Shown here in pieces: positions 18,971 to 27,364 of a stretch of 57,112 nt of DNA (position 1 is the stretch's first letter; each line of letters starts with the position of its first letter). This DNA is from Bryobacterales bacterium (GTDB lineage Bacteria; Acidobacteriota; Terriglobia; Bryobacterales; Bryobacteraceae), in assembly GCA_020847975.1 (NCBI GenBank), contig JADLBD010000290.1, positions 1-57,112 on the forward strand, given 5' to 3'. The notes beneath the pieces are model-generated. The model saw only the letters and a program-made list of their open reading frames with translations. It was not told the DNA's origin and did no database searches. A program made the translations under genes and the position numbers.

Positions 18971-19625
18971 GCCGGGGCTCGTCCTCACCTTGGCCGATTT
19001 GCTCGCCTCGGAGGGCTACGAAGTCGACACCGCGGCCGATGGCCCCTCCGGGCTGGCAAAAGCCGAAGACGGCGTCTACCGCCTCATCATCCTGGACGTC
19101 ATGCTCCCCGGCAAGAGCGGACTCGAAGTCTGCCGCGAACTTCGCCAGCAGGGCCTCGACACGGCCATCCTCATGCTCACTGCAAAAACGCAGGTCCATG
19201 ACCGCGTCGCCGGACTCAGGAACGGAGCCGACGATTACCTCACCAAGCCATTCCACCCCTCCGAACTCCTCGCCCGCGTCGAAGCCCTCATGCGGCGCGT
19301 TCACAAGGAGAAACTGATGCCTGTCCACCGCTTTGAATTCGGCAACATCGAAGTGGATTTCGAGAGATCCGAAGTCCGGAAAGACCGCACCCCGCTCAGC
19401 CTCGCAGGCAAAGAATTGCAACTGCTCCGCTACCTGGTGGACCGCCGCGGCAAGGTCGTCTCACGCGACGAACTGCTCAAAAACGTCTGGGAATATCATT
19501 CCGGCATCTCCACCCGCACCATCGATGTCCACGTGGCATGGCTCCGCCAGAAACTCGAGGAAAATCCCCAGAATCCACGCCACATCCTCACCGTTCGCGG
19601 CTCCGGATACCGCTTCGTGCAGTGA
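18939..19625 (+). CDS. OmpR-family response regulator
   Basis: The product is 228 aa. The receiver domain (1-120) has the acidic pocket ED at 9-10, phospho-acceptor Asp53 in IILDVMLPGKSG, switch Thr in LMLTAKTQ, and Lys in DDYLTKPF. The C-terminal winged helix (~130-228) has the OmpR/PhoB signature: LAGKELQLLRYLVDRRGKVVSRDELLKNVW and a recognition helix around RTIDVHVAWLRQKLEENP, ending VRGSGYRFVQ. The start ATG lies inside the kinase gene, so translation is probably coupled. It would control transcription in response to the upstream kinase; targets are unknown. Confidence 0.95.
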   Translation: MSSQILLIEDEPGLVLTLADLLASEGYEVDTAADGPSGLAKAEDGVYRLIILDVMLPGKSGLEVCRELRQQGLDTAILMLTAKTQVHDRVAGLRNGADDYLTKPFHPSELLARVEALMRRVHKEKLMPVHRFEFGNIEVDFERSEVRKDRTPLSLAGKELQLLRYLVDRRGKVVSRDELLKNVWEYHSGISTRTIDVHVAWLRQKLEENPQNPRHILTVRGSGYRFVQ

Positions 19626-19940
19626 ACCTTACCCGGTAATCTTACAATCTCACCCCTTGTTGTGCGGACGGACAAACAGTAATATACTCTGAAGGCTGGT
19701 TCTAAGCTGTTCAGGTTCAAGTCAGGGCCGGAGGATATCGTCCCTCCGGCGCAAGATCATACCAGAAACTTGTGGTAGATACCCGAACAGCTGGGTGATT
19801 ATTCGAATCGCTTAGAAGCGCAAAGGGCACGTCCCGCGCCCCCAAAGTACGAGGAACACCGCGATGATTCGTGGCGCGGGCGGGCTCTGTTTTGCGCGTG
19901 TTCGTCAAAAATTTCGCTTCGCCGAGGTTGGGAGAATATC
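19626..19940 (+). other. 315-bp leader region upstream of the TonB receptor
   Basis: There is no credible gene here. The stretch holds a sigma70-like promoter (19660-19688), a perfect 8-bp hairpin just downstream (GCCGGAGG 19727-19734 with CCTCCGGC 19743-19750), and then ~190 nt of GC-rich sequence with several complementary short segments (for example GAATCGC near 19805 and GCGATGATTC near 19861). The receptor ribosome site GGGAG is about 8 nt before the ATG at 19941. If the promoter call is right, the transcript has a ~245-nt 5' leader that could fold, but no riboswitch class was recognised. Confidence 0.5.
19660..19688 (+). promoter_or_regulatory. Candidate sigma70-type promoter for the TonB receptor
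   Basis: The -35-like element is TTGTGC (19660-19665), followed by a 17-bp spacer and a -10 element TATACT (19683-19688, five of six to consensus). Transcription would start near 19695. The -35 match is weak, so this is a pattern-based inference. Confidence 0.4.
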
Positions 19941-22900
19941 ATGGACATTGGTCCCTTTAAGACTAGAGCAGCAACAGCATTGCCGCTTCTGCTTGTACTT
20001 GCAAACGCAGCTTTTCCCCAAAGCTACCGCGGTCGAGTGCAGGGTGTGGTCACCGATCAGACCGAAGCCGTCATCGGTGGAGCCACGGTCACATTATTGA
20101 ACGTCGCCACCGGGGTTCGGGTGGTTCGGCAAACGAGTGAAACGGGGCTGTACCTGTTTGACCTGGTGGACCCGGGCGCCTACACGGTGACTGTTGAGGC
20201 CGCCGGCTTCAATAAATTCATTCAGGAAAACATCGCGGTCCAGATGCGCGGTGACGTAACCGTCAACGCCGTCATGAAACCGGGCGCCGTCCAGGAAAGC
20301 ATTACCGTCACGGAGGCTCCGGTCGCCGTGCAGTTCAACTCCGCCAATAAAGACTTTACGCTGGATTCCAAGATGGCTCAGGAAATTCCTCGTATTGACC
20401 GCAATCCGTTCAAGCTAACGCTGCTGGCGCCGTCGGCGGTAAATACCCGCGGTGAGATGATGCCATATCACTCCTGGGCGGCGAACAGTGTCGATCTCGG
20501 CGGCGGTACTAACCTCAAGAACGATCTGCAGGTGGACGGCAGCCCCATCGGCTTGGGTCAGAAAAACAGCTATCCACCCAACACGGACGCGGTGCAGGAA
20601 GTCGTTGTCTCCCAGAATAGTGTGGATGCCGAATCCGGCCATAGCGCCGGCGGCCTCATCAGCATGACCCTGAAGTCGGGCACCAACGAATGGCACGGTA
20701 CCGGCTTCTACCTTGGCCGCTATCCCTGGTTAAACGCACAGGCCGACCGCACCCGCTTCACTAAGAATGCCAACCGCCAGCACATGTACGGCGGCACGCT
20801 CGGTAACGCGATCATCAAGAATAAGTTGTTCAACTTCTTCTCGTTAGAACGTTGGAAGGTAGGCTATCCCGGGAGCTACGTAACAACCGTCCCGACCGGG
20901 TTGGAGCGCTCCGGTGACTTTTCCCAGTCCTTCAACATCGATGGCGGACTTTATACGATTTACGATCCCTCGACCACCGTTCGCAACGCTTCAGGCGGGT
21001 TCAGCCGAACCCCGTTTGCGGGGAACAGGATTCCGCAGTCGCGGTTTGATCCGCTCTCAGCATCCTTGTTGAAAGATTTTTGGGATGGAAACTCAGGCGG
21101 CGACAACATTACGCATGTGAATAACTTCAAGGTCGGCTACACGGAAGTTTACAACTATTACAACTTCTCCGATCGGGTAGACTACAACATTAACGACAAG
21201 TGGAAAGTTTACGGCCGTGTCAGCCGGTACTATACCGATGATCTCGCGCCAAACGCCACGCCCAATCAGTCCAGGCTGTATGTGCCTACGGGAACATCAC
21301 GCGGAGCGACCCAGATCTCCGGTGACGCAGTCTGGACGATCAACCCGACCACGGTCGCGAACTTTCATGGTGACTGGCACAAGGTGATCGACGCCTATGT
21401 TTCACAGTCGCTCGGTCCCGAGGGTTGGGGCTCCATTTGGGGCAGCAACAAGTGGTATCAATCTTATCAGGATGCCAGCCCGGGCGTGCCCGTGTACTTC
21501 CCTTTGTTCAACATCGGCGGCGCCGGCTTTGGCGGCCGCGGCTTTTACTGGGATCAGAAGCCTGAAGGCATGGCGTACAGCGCGAAGATTTCCAAACAGC
21601 GCGGTTCGCACTTCCTGAAGGCGGGTATCGAGCAGCGGCGGAGCTATGGCGTCAGCTTTGTCGGAAACACCTCACAGTTCTTTTTCCAGCAGGCGCTAAC
21701 TGCTGAAACACCAGTCAGCCCGGATCTGAAACATAACGGTTCCGGCTTTGCGACCTTTCTTTTGGGCGCCCTGGACGGCTCATCGCAGATGATAGGCGGG
21801 CCGGCCCCTGATCCGCACGTGAAGTTCTGGGGTATGTATTTCCAGGACGACTGGAAAGTGAGCCGCTGGCTGACCATCAACCTGGGGCTCCGCAATGAGT
21901 ATGAGACCGCATGGTACGATCCGGCGCGCAATATGTCCCAAGGGTTGGATCTGAACCAGCCGATTCCGGAGATGCAGGCGGCTCCGCCGAACATGCCAGC
22001 GCAAGCCCTGGCACTGATGGGGAGTAACGCTTACAAGTGGAATGGCCAGTGGCAGTGGACCAGCGACAGCCATCCCGGCATGTGGGACCCACAGAAGTTG
22101 GCGTTAGCTCCGCGCTTGGGCGCGGCCATAAGGATCGACGACAAAACCGCCCTGCGCGTGGGTTACGCCCGTTACCTGCTTCCCTACGAAATGCTCCTCA
22201 GCCAGGCGCCGGTCTCCGGATTTGAGACCGTCAGCTTCCTGGAACCTCCCTTCTTCGGGATGAAGTCTTACCAGAACACGGCCCCGTTGGTGGAAGGCGT
22301 GCCCCAGCAGACGATTTCAAATCCTTTTCCGGGCGGCGTTAACCCCCTGATCGCACCCAACGGCAAAGCCGCTGGGACGACGGTGGGGCGTGGCGGTATC
22401 GCGTTGCTGAGGTATCCGCAGCAGACCCAGAAAGCCCGCAACGACCGCTTCAATGTCAACTTCCAGCGGCAGTTGAAGGGCCAGGTGGTGGCCTCGTTCA
22501 CCTACTTCCTCAACATCGGCAACCAGAGCTATTCTTACGCGCTGAATAACTCGGATCCGCGTAAGCACGTGGCGGTGCAGAACCAGTGGGATACCAAGGT
22601 GGCCAATCCGTTTTACAACTACCTGTCACCGGAAGTGTTCCCGGGGCCGCTGCGCAACCAGCAGACCGTGTCGCTGGGGTCTCTGCTCAGCGCATACCCA
22701 CACTATGGAGGACTGTATGAAGTCGGTAAGCTAGGCGCGGCCGAACGCTATCACTCGCTCGAGTTCAAGGCGCAAAAGGCTTTCAGCAAAGGCTGGAATT
22801 TCCTGGCGGCCTACGTGTACATTCGCGAAAAGACCCAAACCACCGGCTTGAACGAACTTGACACATACTTGAATAACCTGCAGTACCTGAATAGCAATCA

Positions 22901-23459
22901 GCCGCGGCACCACATGACAATGGCCAGCACTTACGAGCTTCCGTTTGGCGTCGGAAAGACCTTCGGCAACAGCATGCCCAAACTGGCGGATGCTTTCATC
23001 GGCGGCTGGAAGGTAACCGGAATGGCAAACTATATGTCCGGCGCCATCCTGCGGTTTGGAAAGATGGACTATCTGGGCGGCGACGTCACGATTTCGAACC
23101 CGATGCCCGGCAAATGGTTCAACACCGCGGCGTTTTCGCGGCTGCCTGCGAACACATACGTAATTCGCTCGAACCCGATGCAGTTCGACAACCTGACAGG
23201 TCCAAGGTACTTCATGCTCGACGCGGCTCTCTCCAAGGATTTCAAAATCACGGAGAGAGTCAAGACCGAGTTGACGATGCGGGCCTTCAACGCATTAAAC
23301 AGGTTGAACCGCGGCAACCCGAACCTGGACGTCAACAGTTCGCTATTTGGCCAGGCTCTTTACCAGGGCACACCATCGGCGACTTTTGGCCCGCAGACGA
23401 TGGAGTTAGGCAACGTCAGCGGCCGGCAGGTTGAAATCGGAATGAAGATTATCTTCTGA
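19941..23459 (+). CDS. Oar-like TonB-dependent receptor with carboxypeptidase-regulatory domain
   Basis: The product is 1172 aa with a signal peptide (~1-27, ending ANAAFPQ). Residues ~30-115 are a carboxypeptidase-regulatory-like/CNA-B beta-sandwich (GRVQGVVTDQTEAVIGGATV, then TGLYLFDLVDPGAYTVTVEA). A plug region then contains DLGGGTNLKNDLQVDGSP and TDAVQEVVVSQNSVDAESG. The remainder is a large outer-membrane beta-barrel ending in the terminal aromatic signature (VEIGMKIIF). This architecture is expanded in acidobacteria and is thought to import large substrates through TonB. GGGAG before the ATG supports the start. A strong terminator follows the gene. The substrate is unknown. Confidence 0.92.
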   Translation: MDIGPFKTRAATALPLLLVLANAAFPQSYRGRVQGVVTDQTEAVIGGATVTLLNVATGVRVVRQTSETGLYLFDLVDPGAYTVTVEAAGFNKFIQENIAVQMRGDVTVNAVMKPGAVQESITVTEAPVAVQFNSANKDFTLDSKMAQEIPRIDRNPFKLTLLAPSAVNTRGEMMPYHSWAANSVDLGGGTNLKNDLQVDGSPIGLGQKNSYPPNTDAVQEVVVSQNSVDAESGHSAGGLISMTLKSGTNEWHGTGFYLGRYPWLNAQADRTRFTKNANRQHMYGGTLGNAIIKNKLFNFFSLERWKVGYPGSYVTTVPTGLERSGDFSQSFNIDGGLYTIYDPSTTVRNASGGFSRTPFAGNRIPQSRFDPLSASLLKDFWDGNSGGDNITHVNNFKVGYTEVYNYYNFSDRVDYNINDKWKVYGRVSRYYTDDLAPNATPNQSRLYVPTGTSRGATQISGDAVWTINPTTVANFHGDWHKVIDAYVSQSLGPEGWGSIWGSNKWYQSYQDASPGVPVYFPLFNIGGAGFGGRGFYWDQKPEGMAYSAKISKQRGSHFLKAGIEQRRSYGVSFVGNTSQFFFQQALTAETPVSPDLKHNGSGFATFLLGALDGSSQMIGGPAPDPHVKFWGMYFQDDWKVSRWLTINLGLRNEYETAWYDPARNMSQGLDLNQPIPEMQAAPPNMPAQALALMGSNAYKWNGQWQWTSDSHPGMWDPQKLALAPRLGAAIRIDDKTALRVGYARYLLPYEMLLSQAPVSGFETVSFLEPPFFGMKSYQNTAPLVEGVPQQTISNPFPGGVNPLIAPNGKAAGTTVGRGGIALLRYPQQTQKARNDRFNVNFQRQLKGQVVASFTYFLNIGNQSYSYALNNSDPRKHVAVQNQWDTKVANPFYNYLSPEVFPGPLRNQQTVSLGSLLSAYPHYGGLYEVGKLGAAERYHSLEFKAQKAFSKGWNFLAAYVYIREKTQTTGLNELDTYLNNLQYLNSNQPRHHMTMASTYELPFGVGKTFGNSMPKLADAFIGGWKVTGMANYMSGAILRFGKMDYLGGDVTISNPMPGKWFNTAAFSRLPANTYVIRSNPMQFDNLTGPRYFMLDAALSKDFKITERVKTELTMRAFNALNRLNRGNPNLDVNSSLFGQALYQGTPSATFGPQTMELGNVSGRQVEIGMKIIF

Positions 23460-23485
23460 TTTCGGCCCGTCAGGGCGCAGTCATG

Positions 23486-23520
23486 AACGGCGGCAAGACT
23501 TTTCGCCGCCGTTTTTCTTA
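23486..23520 (+). terminator. Rho-independent terminator
   Basis: A perfect 9-bp GC-rich stem (AACGGCGGC 23486-23494 with GCCGCCGTT 23505-23513) encloses a 10-nt loop and runs into a T-rich tract (GTTTTTCTTA). It lies 27 bp after the TonB receptor stop. This is the clearest intrinsic terminator in the window, and it separates the receptor transcript from the CRTAC1 gene. Confidence 0.85.
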
Positions 23521-23615
23521 TACTGCTTCTCATGGACCCGTTGGAGTTCACCTAGCGTGGCTCCGTAGAATCATAATGTTACGGAACCACGGTCACCAGA
23601 GAGACGGTTTCTGCC

Positions 23616-25397
23616 ATGCGCCGTTGTGCAGTGAGTCCCATGTCTGCCTTTACCCGAAGGAGTCTCCTCAGCTTCTGCATGCTGCCCGCCGCCAGTTTAC
23701 TCGCGCAGGCTCCACAGGGCATGGCCTCCCGCGGCGTAAGACCTGTCCCCCGCGGCAAGCCTTCAGGCTTGCCTTTTCGAAGCCGGTTCACTGATGTCGC
23801 TCAGCAAGCCGGTCTGAAAGAAATCGTCATTTGCGGCCATCCCGGCCGCGCCGACTACATCACCGAGGTAATGAGTTGTGGCGCCGCATTCCTCGACTAT
23901 GACAACGACGGCTGGATGGATATTCTCGTACTTTCCGGGTCGCGCCTGGGTGACCCGCCCAAGAACGCCTCCAACCGCCTGTACAAAAACAACCGCGACG
24001 GTACCTTTACCGATGTCACCGAAAAGGCCGGATTGTTCCGCACCGGTTATGCCTACGGCGTGACCGTCGGAGACTTCAACAACGACGGCTTCGAGGATAT
24101 CTTCGTCACTTACTGGGGCCAGAATGTGCTGTACCGGAATAACGGTGACGGCACGTTCACTGATGTAACCCGGGAGGCTGGCCTTCTGAGTCCTGCTTCC
24201 CGTTTTGGCTCGGGTTGTGCTTTCGTGGACTATGACCGCGACGGCTGGCTGGACCTGTTCGTTTCCAACTACGTCGATTTCGATATCCGCTCGGTGCCGC
24301 GTCCGAATCAGACCGGCGCCTGCAATTACCTCGGTGTTCACGTCAATTGCGGCCCGCGCGGGCTGCCTTATGGACATCATCTGCTTTACCACAACAACGG
24401 AGACGGCACCTTCACCGACGCCACCGCGGCGGCGGGAATCGACAAGGTCGCGGGCGGCTTCGGCTTGACAGTAGCAGCGGCGGATTTCGACAACGACGGA
24501 TGGCCGGACATCTACGTCGCATGCGATTCCACTCCCAGCCTGCTTTTCCGCAATAATCACGACGGCACGTTCACCGAGGAAGGCCTCGAACGTGGCGCCG
24601 CCCTCAGCGAAGACGGCATGGAGCAGGCAGGCATGGGCCTGGGCATCGGCGACTTCAACCTGGACGGTAGCCTGGATATCATTAAAACGCACTTTCGGGA
24701 AGACACCCCCGCCGTCTATCTGAACAACGGCAAAGGTAATTTCCGGGATGTAACGATCCCTTCGGGTCTGGGCGTCGAAACCCGGTTCGTGAGTTGGGGG
24801 GCTGGAATGTTCGACTTGGATAATGATGGGAATCCCGATATCTTCTGGGTCACCGGCAATATTTATCCCGAGGTGGAGAAAAAATTCCCGAATATTCCCT
24901 TCAAGACCCCCAGGGTACTTTTCCGTAACCTCGGGAAAGGCCGCTTCGAGGAACTGATTGGCGAGGCAGGACCGGGTGTCGAGGCCGCACACTCCAGCCG
25001 CGGTTGCGCCTTCGGCGATTTTGATAATGACGGAGACCTCGACATCCTGATTGTGAATCAGAATGAGCCGCCTTCACTGCTGCGCAACGACTCGAGCGGC
25101 TGGAACCACTGGATCAAAATCAAGCTGCGCGGCGTAAAATCGAACCGCAGTGCGATTGGCGGGCGTGTGACTGTGCGCTACGGTGAAAACGTGCAAGCAC
25201 AGGAGGTACAGAGCCAGTCGTCATACCTGTCGGTCAACGACAGCAGGCTGCACTTCGGACTCGGAGCGGCGGCCAAAGTGGATGTGGAGGTCCGGTGGCC
25301 GCTCGGCTGGGTAGAGAAACTGAGTGGCATCGCCGCGAACCAGTTCATCGAGATCACCGAGGGCTCGGGCATCACACGCTCGGAGAAGTTTCGGTAG
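23616..25397 (+). CDS. Exported CRTAC1-family protein (FG-GAP/VCBS repeats plus ASPIC/UnbV domain)
   Basis: The product is 593 aa from 23616; an ATG at 23640 is an equally good start. A Tat-like leader (TRRSLLSFCMLPAASLLAQ) precedes at least seven FG-GAP/VCBS calcium-binding-type repeats: DYDNDGWMDILV, DFNNDGFEDIFV, DYDRDGWLDLFV, DFDNDGWPDIYV, DFNLDGSLDIIK, DLDNDGNPDIFW and DFDNDGDLDILI. The C-terminal ~100 residues form the ASPIC/UnbV domain (HWIKIKLRGVKSNRSAIGGRV, then SYLSVNDSRLHFGLG). The family is extracytoplasmic and of unknown molecular function. The TPR gene starts 8 bp downstream, a pairing common in acidobacteria, so the two probably work together. Confidence 0.92.
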   Translation: MRRCAVSPMSAFTRRSLLSFCMLPAASLLAQAPQGMASRGVRPVPRGKPSGLPFRSRFTDVAQQAGLKEIVICGHPGRADYITEVMSCGAAFLDYDNDGWMDILVLSGSRLGDPPKNASNRLYKNNRDGTFTDVTEKAGLFRTGYAYGVTVGDFNNDGFEDIFVTYWGQNVLYRNNGDGTFTDVTREAGLLSPASRFGSGCAFVDYDRDGWLDLFVSNYVDFDIRSVPRPNQTGACNYLGVHVNCGPRGLPYGHHLLYHNNGDGTFTDATAAAGIDKVAGGFGLTVAAADFDNDGWPDIYVACDSTPSLLFRNNHDGTFTEEGLERGAALSEDGMEQAGMGLGIGDFNLDGSLDIIKTHFREDTPAVYLNNGKGNFRDVTIPSGLGVETRFVSWGAGMFDLDNDGNPDIFWVTGNIYPEVEKKFPNIPFKTPRVLFRNLGKGRFEELIGEAGPGVEAAHSSRGCAFGDFDNDGDLDILIVNQNEPPSLLRNDSSGWNHWIKIKLRGVKSNRSAIGGRVTVRYGENVQAQEVQSQSSYLSVNDSRLHFGLGAAAKVDVEVRWPLGWVEKLSGIAANQFIEITEGSGITRSEKFR

Positions 25398-25405
25398 GCT
25401 TTCCC

Positions 25406-26569
25406 ATGATGAGATTATTGATCTCCCTGGTGAGTGCCGGTTTGTTGTTGGCCCAACGCTCCCCGGTTGAGGAGGCGTGGGAGTCACTGGCCAAAGGGGA
25501 TCGTGCTCAGGCTGTACAGTTGCTCCGGCGAATCATCCGCACCGCCCCCCATAATGGGGAAGCCCGGTTGATGCTGGGCAGCATACTGGCCGAGGACGGC
25601 GATCGGACCGAGTCAATTTCGCAACTCAGTGAGGGGGTCCGGCTCCTGCCACAATCGCCCGGCGCGCATAACGCGCTGGGTGAGGCGCTGAAGAATTTCG
25701 GTGAACTTCCGGCGGCACGAGCCGAATTTGAAAAGGCCGTAACTCTGAACCGTGAGTTTGCCGTTGCCCACGAGAATCTGGGGTTCGTGCTGTTGCAAGC
25801 GGGTGAGCCCGCCGAAGCGGGAAAACATCTGGACAGGGCCATTCACCTCTTCGGCGCCAAACCCGAAGCAGCCTATGCGAAATACTTGCGAGCCAAGATC
25901 TACGCCGAAGCAAATCAGACCGAAAAAGCTGTGAAAGAATTGAGTGATGCTATCACTCTGCGGCCGGATTTCGCCGAGGCTTGGTCGGATCTGGGGCAGG
26001 CGCGAAAGAACCTATTGGACGACGCTGGTGCGCTAGTGGCCTTCGAACGGTCTGTCGCTTTGGATCCCGACAGTGCCGTCGCGCAGTACCGGCTTGGTTC
26101 CGAACTTCTGAGTCAAGGTGATATCCGTAAATCCATCGCGCATCTCGACGCATCGTACCGCTTGAATCCAAAGGACCAGTCCATGCTGTACCGTTTGCAA
26201 CTTGCCTTGCGGGCGGACGGCCAGTTAGAGCGGGCTCGGAAAATCAAAGAAGAACTCACTGAGGCGCTGCGTGAAATAGACCGCGAGAGCCAGCGGGCCT
26301 TCACGGCGCTCAGGCTCAACAACGAGGGAGCGGAACTGGAAAAGGCAGGCCGCCGGAAAGCGGCCCTGGAAAAGTATCGCGAAGCCGTGCGGCTCGACCC
26401 GGACCATGTAGGCATACGAGTCAACTTCGCGGTAGCCCTGCTGCGTCTGGGCAACTGGGCCGAAGGTCTAGCGGAATTACGCGAAGCCGCCCGCCGCGAT
26501 CCCAAAGACGCAAGAATTCAGAATGCGCTGAAGGACGCCCTCGCTCAGGCTCCGCCGCAATTTAAGTGA
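25406..26569 (+). CDS. Exported tetratricopeptide-repeat protein
   Basis: The product is 387 aa. The double ATG at 25406/25409 gives a signal peptide (MMRLLISLVSAGLLLAQ). The rest is about nine TPR units, e.g. AWESLAKGDRAQAVQLLRR, AHNALGEALKNFGELPAARAEF, AWSDLGQARKNLLDDAGALVAF and ALEKYREAVRLDPDHVGIRVN. TPRs are helical protein-binding scaffolds. The start is 8 bp after the CRTAC1 stop, so the genes are co-transcribed and the TPR protein is a likely CRTAC1 partner. The ligand is unknown. Confidence 0.9.
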   Translation: MMRLLISLVSAGLLLAQRSPVEEAWESLAKGDRAQAVQLLRRIIRTAPHNGEARLMLGSILAEDGDRTESISQLSEGVRLLPQSPGAHNALGEALKNFGELPAARAEFEKAVTLNREFAVAHENLGFVLLQAGEPAEAGKHLDRAIHLFGAKPEAAYAKYLRAKIYAEANQTEKAVKELSDAITLRPDFAEAWSDLGQARKNLLDDAGALVAFERSVALDPDSAVAQYRLGSELLSQGDIRKSIAHLDASYRLNPKDQSMLYRLQLALRADGQLERARKIKEELTEALREIDRESQRAFTALRLNNEGAELEKAGRRKAALEKYREAVRLDPDHVGIRVNFAVALLRLGNWAEGLAELREAARRDPKDARIQNALKDALAQAPPQFK

Positions 26570-26673
26570 CCCGCCGACCTGTTCCGTGCATCCTCGGTAA
26601 TCTTGTCGAACTCTTGCCCCCTGCAAGCAACGGATACGTTACGTTTCCCCATCCGCCGGCATCATCTCTTTCT

Positions 26674-27330
26674 ATGACCCTCCACAAACGCATGATGACA
26701 CCCCTCCTCGCCGTCCTCACTTTCTCCGCCGCCTTCTCCTTCGCCGCCGAGGCGCCGGAAATGAAATCCATCCCCCTTCCCCGCTCCGGCGCCGAAAAGA
26801 AAATCATCGCCGTACTCCAGGATATGGCCCACAACGGGGGCACCTATCTCAGCGTCCCCAACCAGGATGCCCGCTGGCTGCGCTTTCTCACCGAATCCGC
26901 GGCCGCCAGACAAGTCGTCGAAATCGGCTCCTCCACCGGCTACTCCGGCCTCTGGTTCAGCCTCGCCCTACTCCGCACCGGCGGCCGTCTGACCACCATG
27001 GAATTGGACCCCGGCCGCGCCGCCACCGCGCGCAGCCACTTCTCCCGCGCCGGAGTGGATCACATTGTCACGCTCATCCAAGGCAATGCCCATGAAGAAC
27101 TCCGCAAATGGAAGGGTCCCATCGACGTGGTCTTCATCGATGCCGAAAAAACCGGCTACGTCGACTACCTCAACACCGTGCTCCCCTTCGTCCGCCCGGG
27201 AGGCTTCATCCTCGCCCACAACATCGACATGACGCCGGACTACGTCAAGGCCGTCGCCGCCAATCCCGACCTCGAAACCGTCTACTACATGGAAGGAGCC
27301 TCCCTCGGCATCTCGAGAAAAAACCGCTGA
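26674..27330 (+). CDS. O-methyltransferase family 3-like protein with signal peptide
   Basis: The product is 218 aa from the ATG at 26674. The first ~25 residues look like a signal peptide (MTLHKRMMTPLLAVLTFSAA, then FSFAAEA). The body is a class I methyltransferase of the COMT/CCoAOMT-like group (Methyltransf_24/3): QVVEIGSSTGYSGLWFSLAL, MELDPGRAATARSHF, IDVVFIDAEKTGYVDYL and VRPGGFILAHNID. SAM is cytoplasmic, so an exported SAM enzyme is odd: either the leader is a membrane anchor or start artefact, or the protein works without SAM turnover. It is followed 34 bp later by another leader-bearing enzyme. Confidence 0.85.
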   Translation: MTLHKRMMTPLLAVLTFSAAFSFAAEAPEMKSIPLPRSGAEKKIIAVLQDMAHNGGTYLSVPNQDARWLRFLTESAAARQVVEIGSSTGYSGLWFSLALLRTGGRLTTMELDPGRAATARSHFSRAGVDHIVTLIQGNAHEELRKWKGPIDVVFIDAEKTGYVDYLNTVLPFVRPGGFILAHNIDMTPDYVKAVAANPDLETVYYMEGASLGISRKNR

Positions 27331-27364
27331 CGCGCATCCCCGCCTCCTCGACTAGAATGGAGCC

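Noticed and set aside
19700..19730. T-arm-like GGTTCAAGTC, suggesting a tRNA
   Set aside because: No acceptor, D or anticodon stem could be placed around it, so no tRNA is called.
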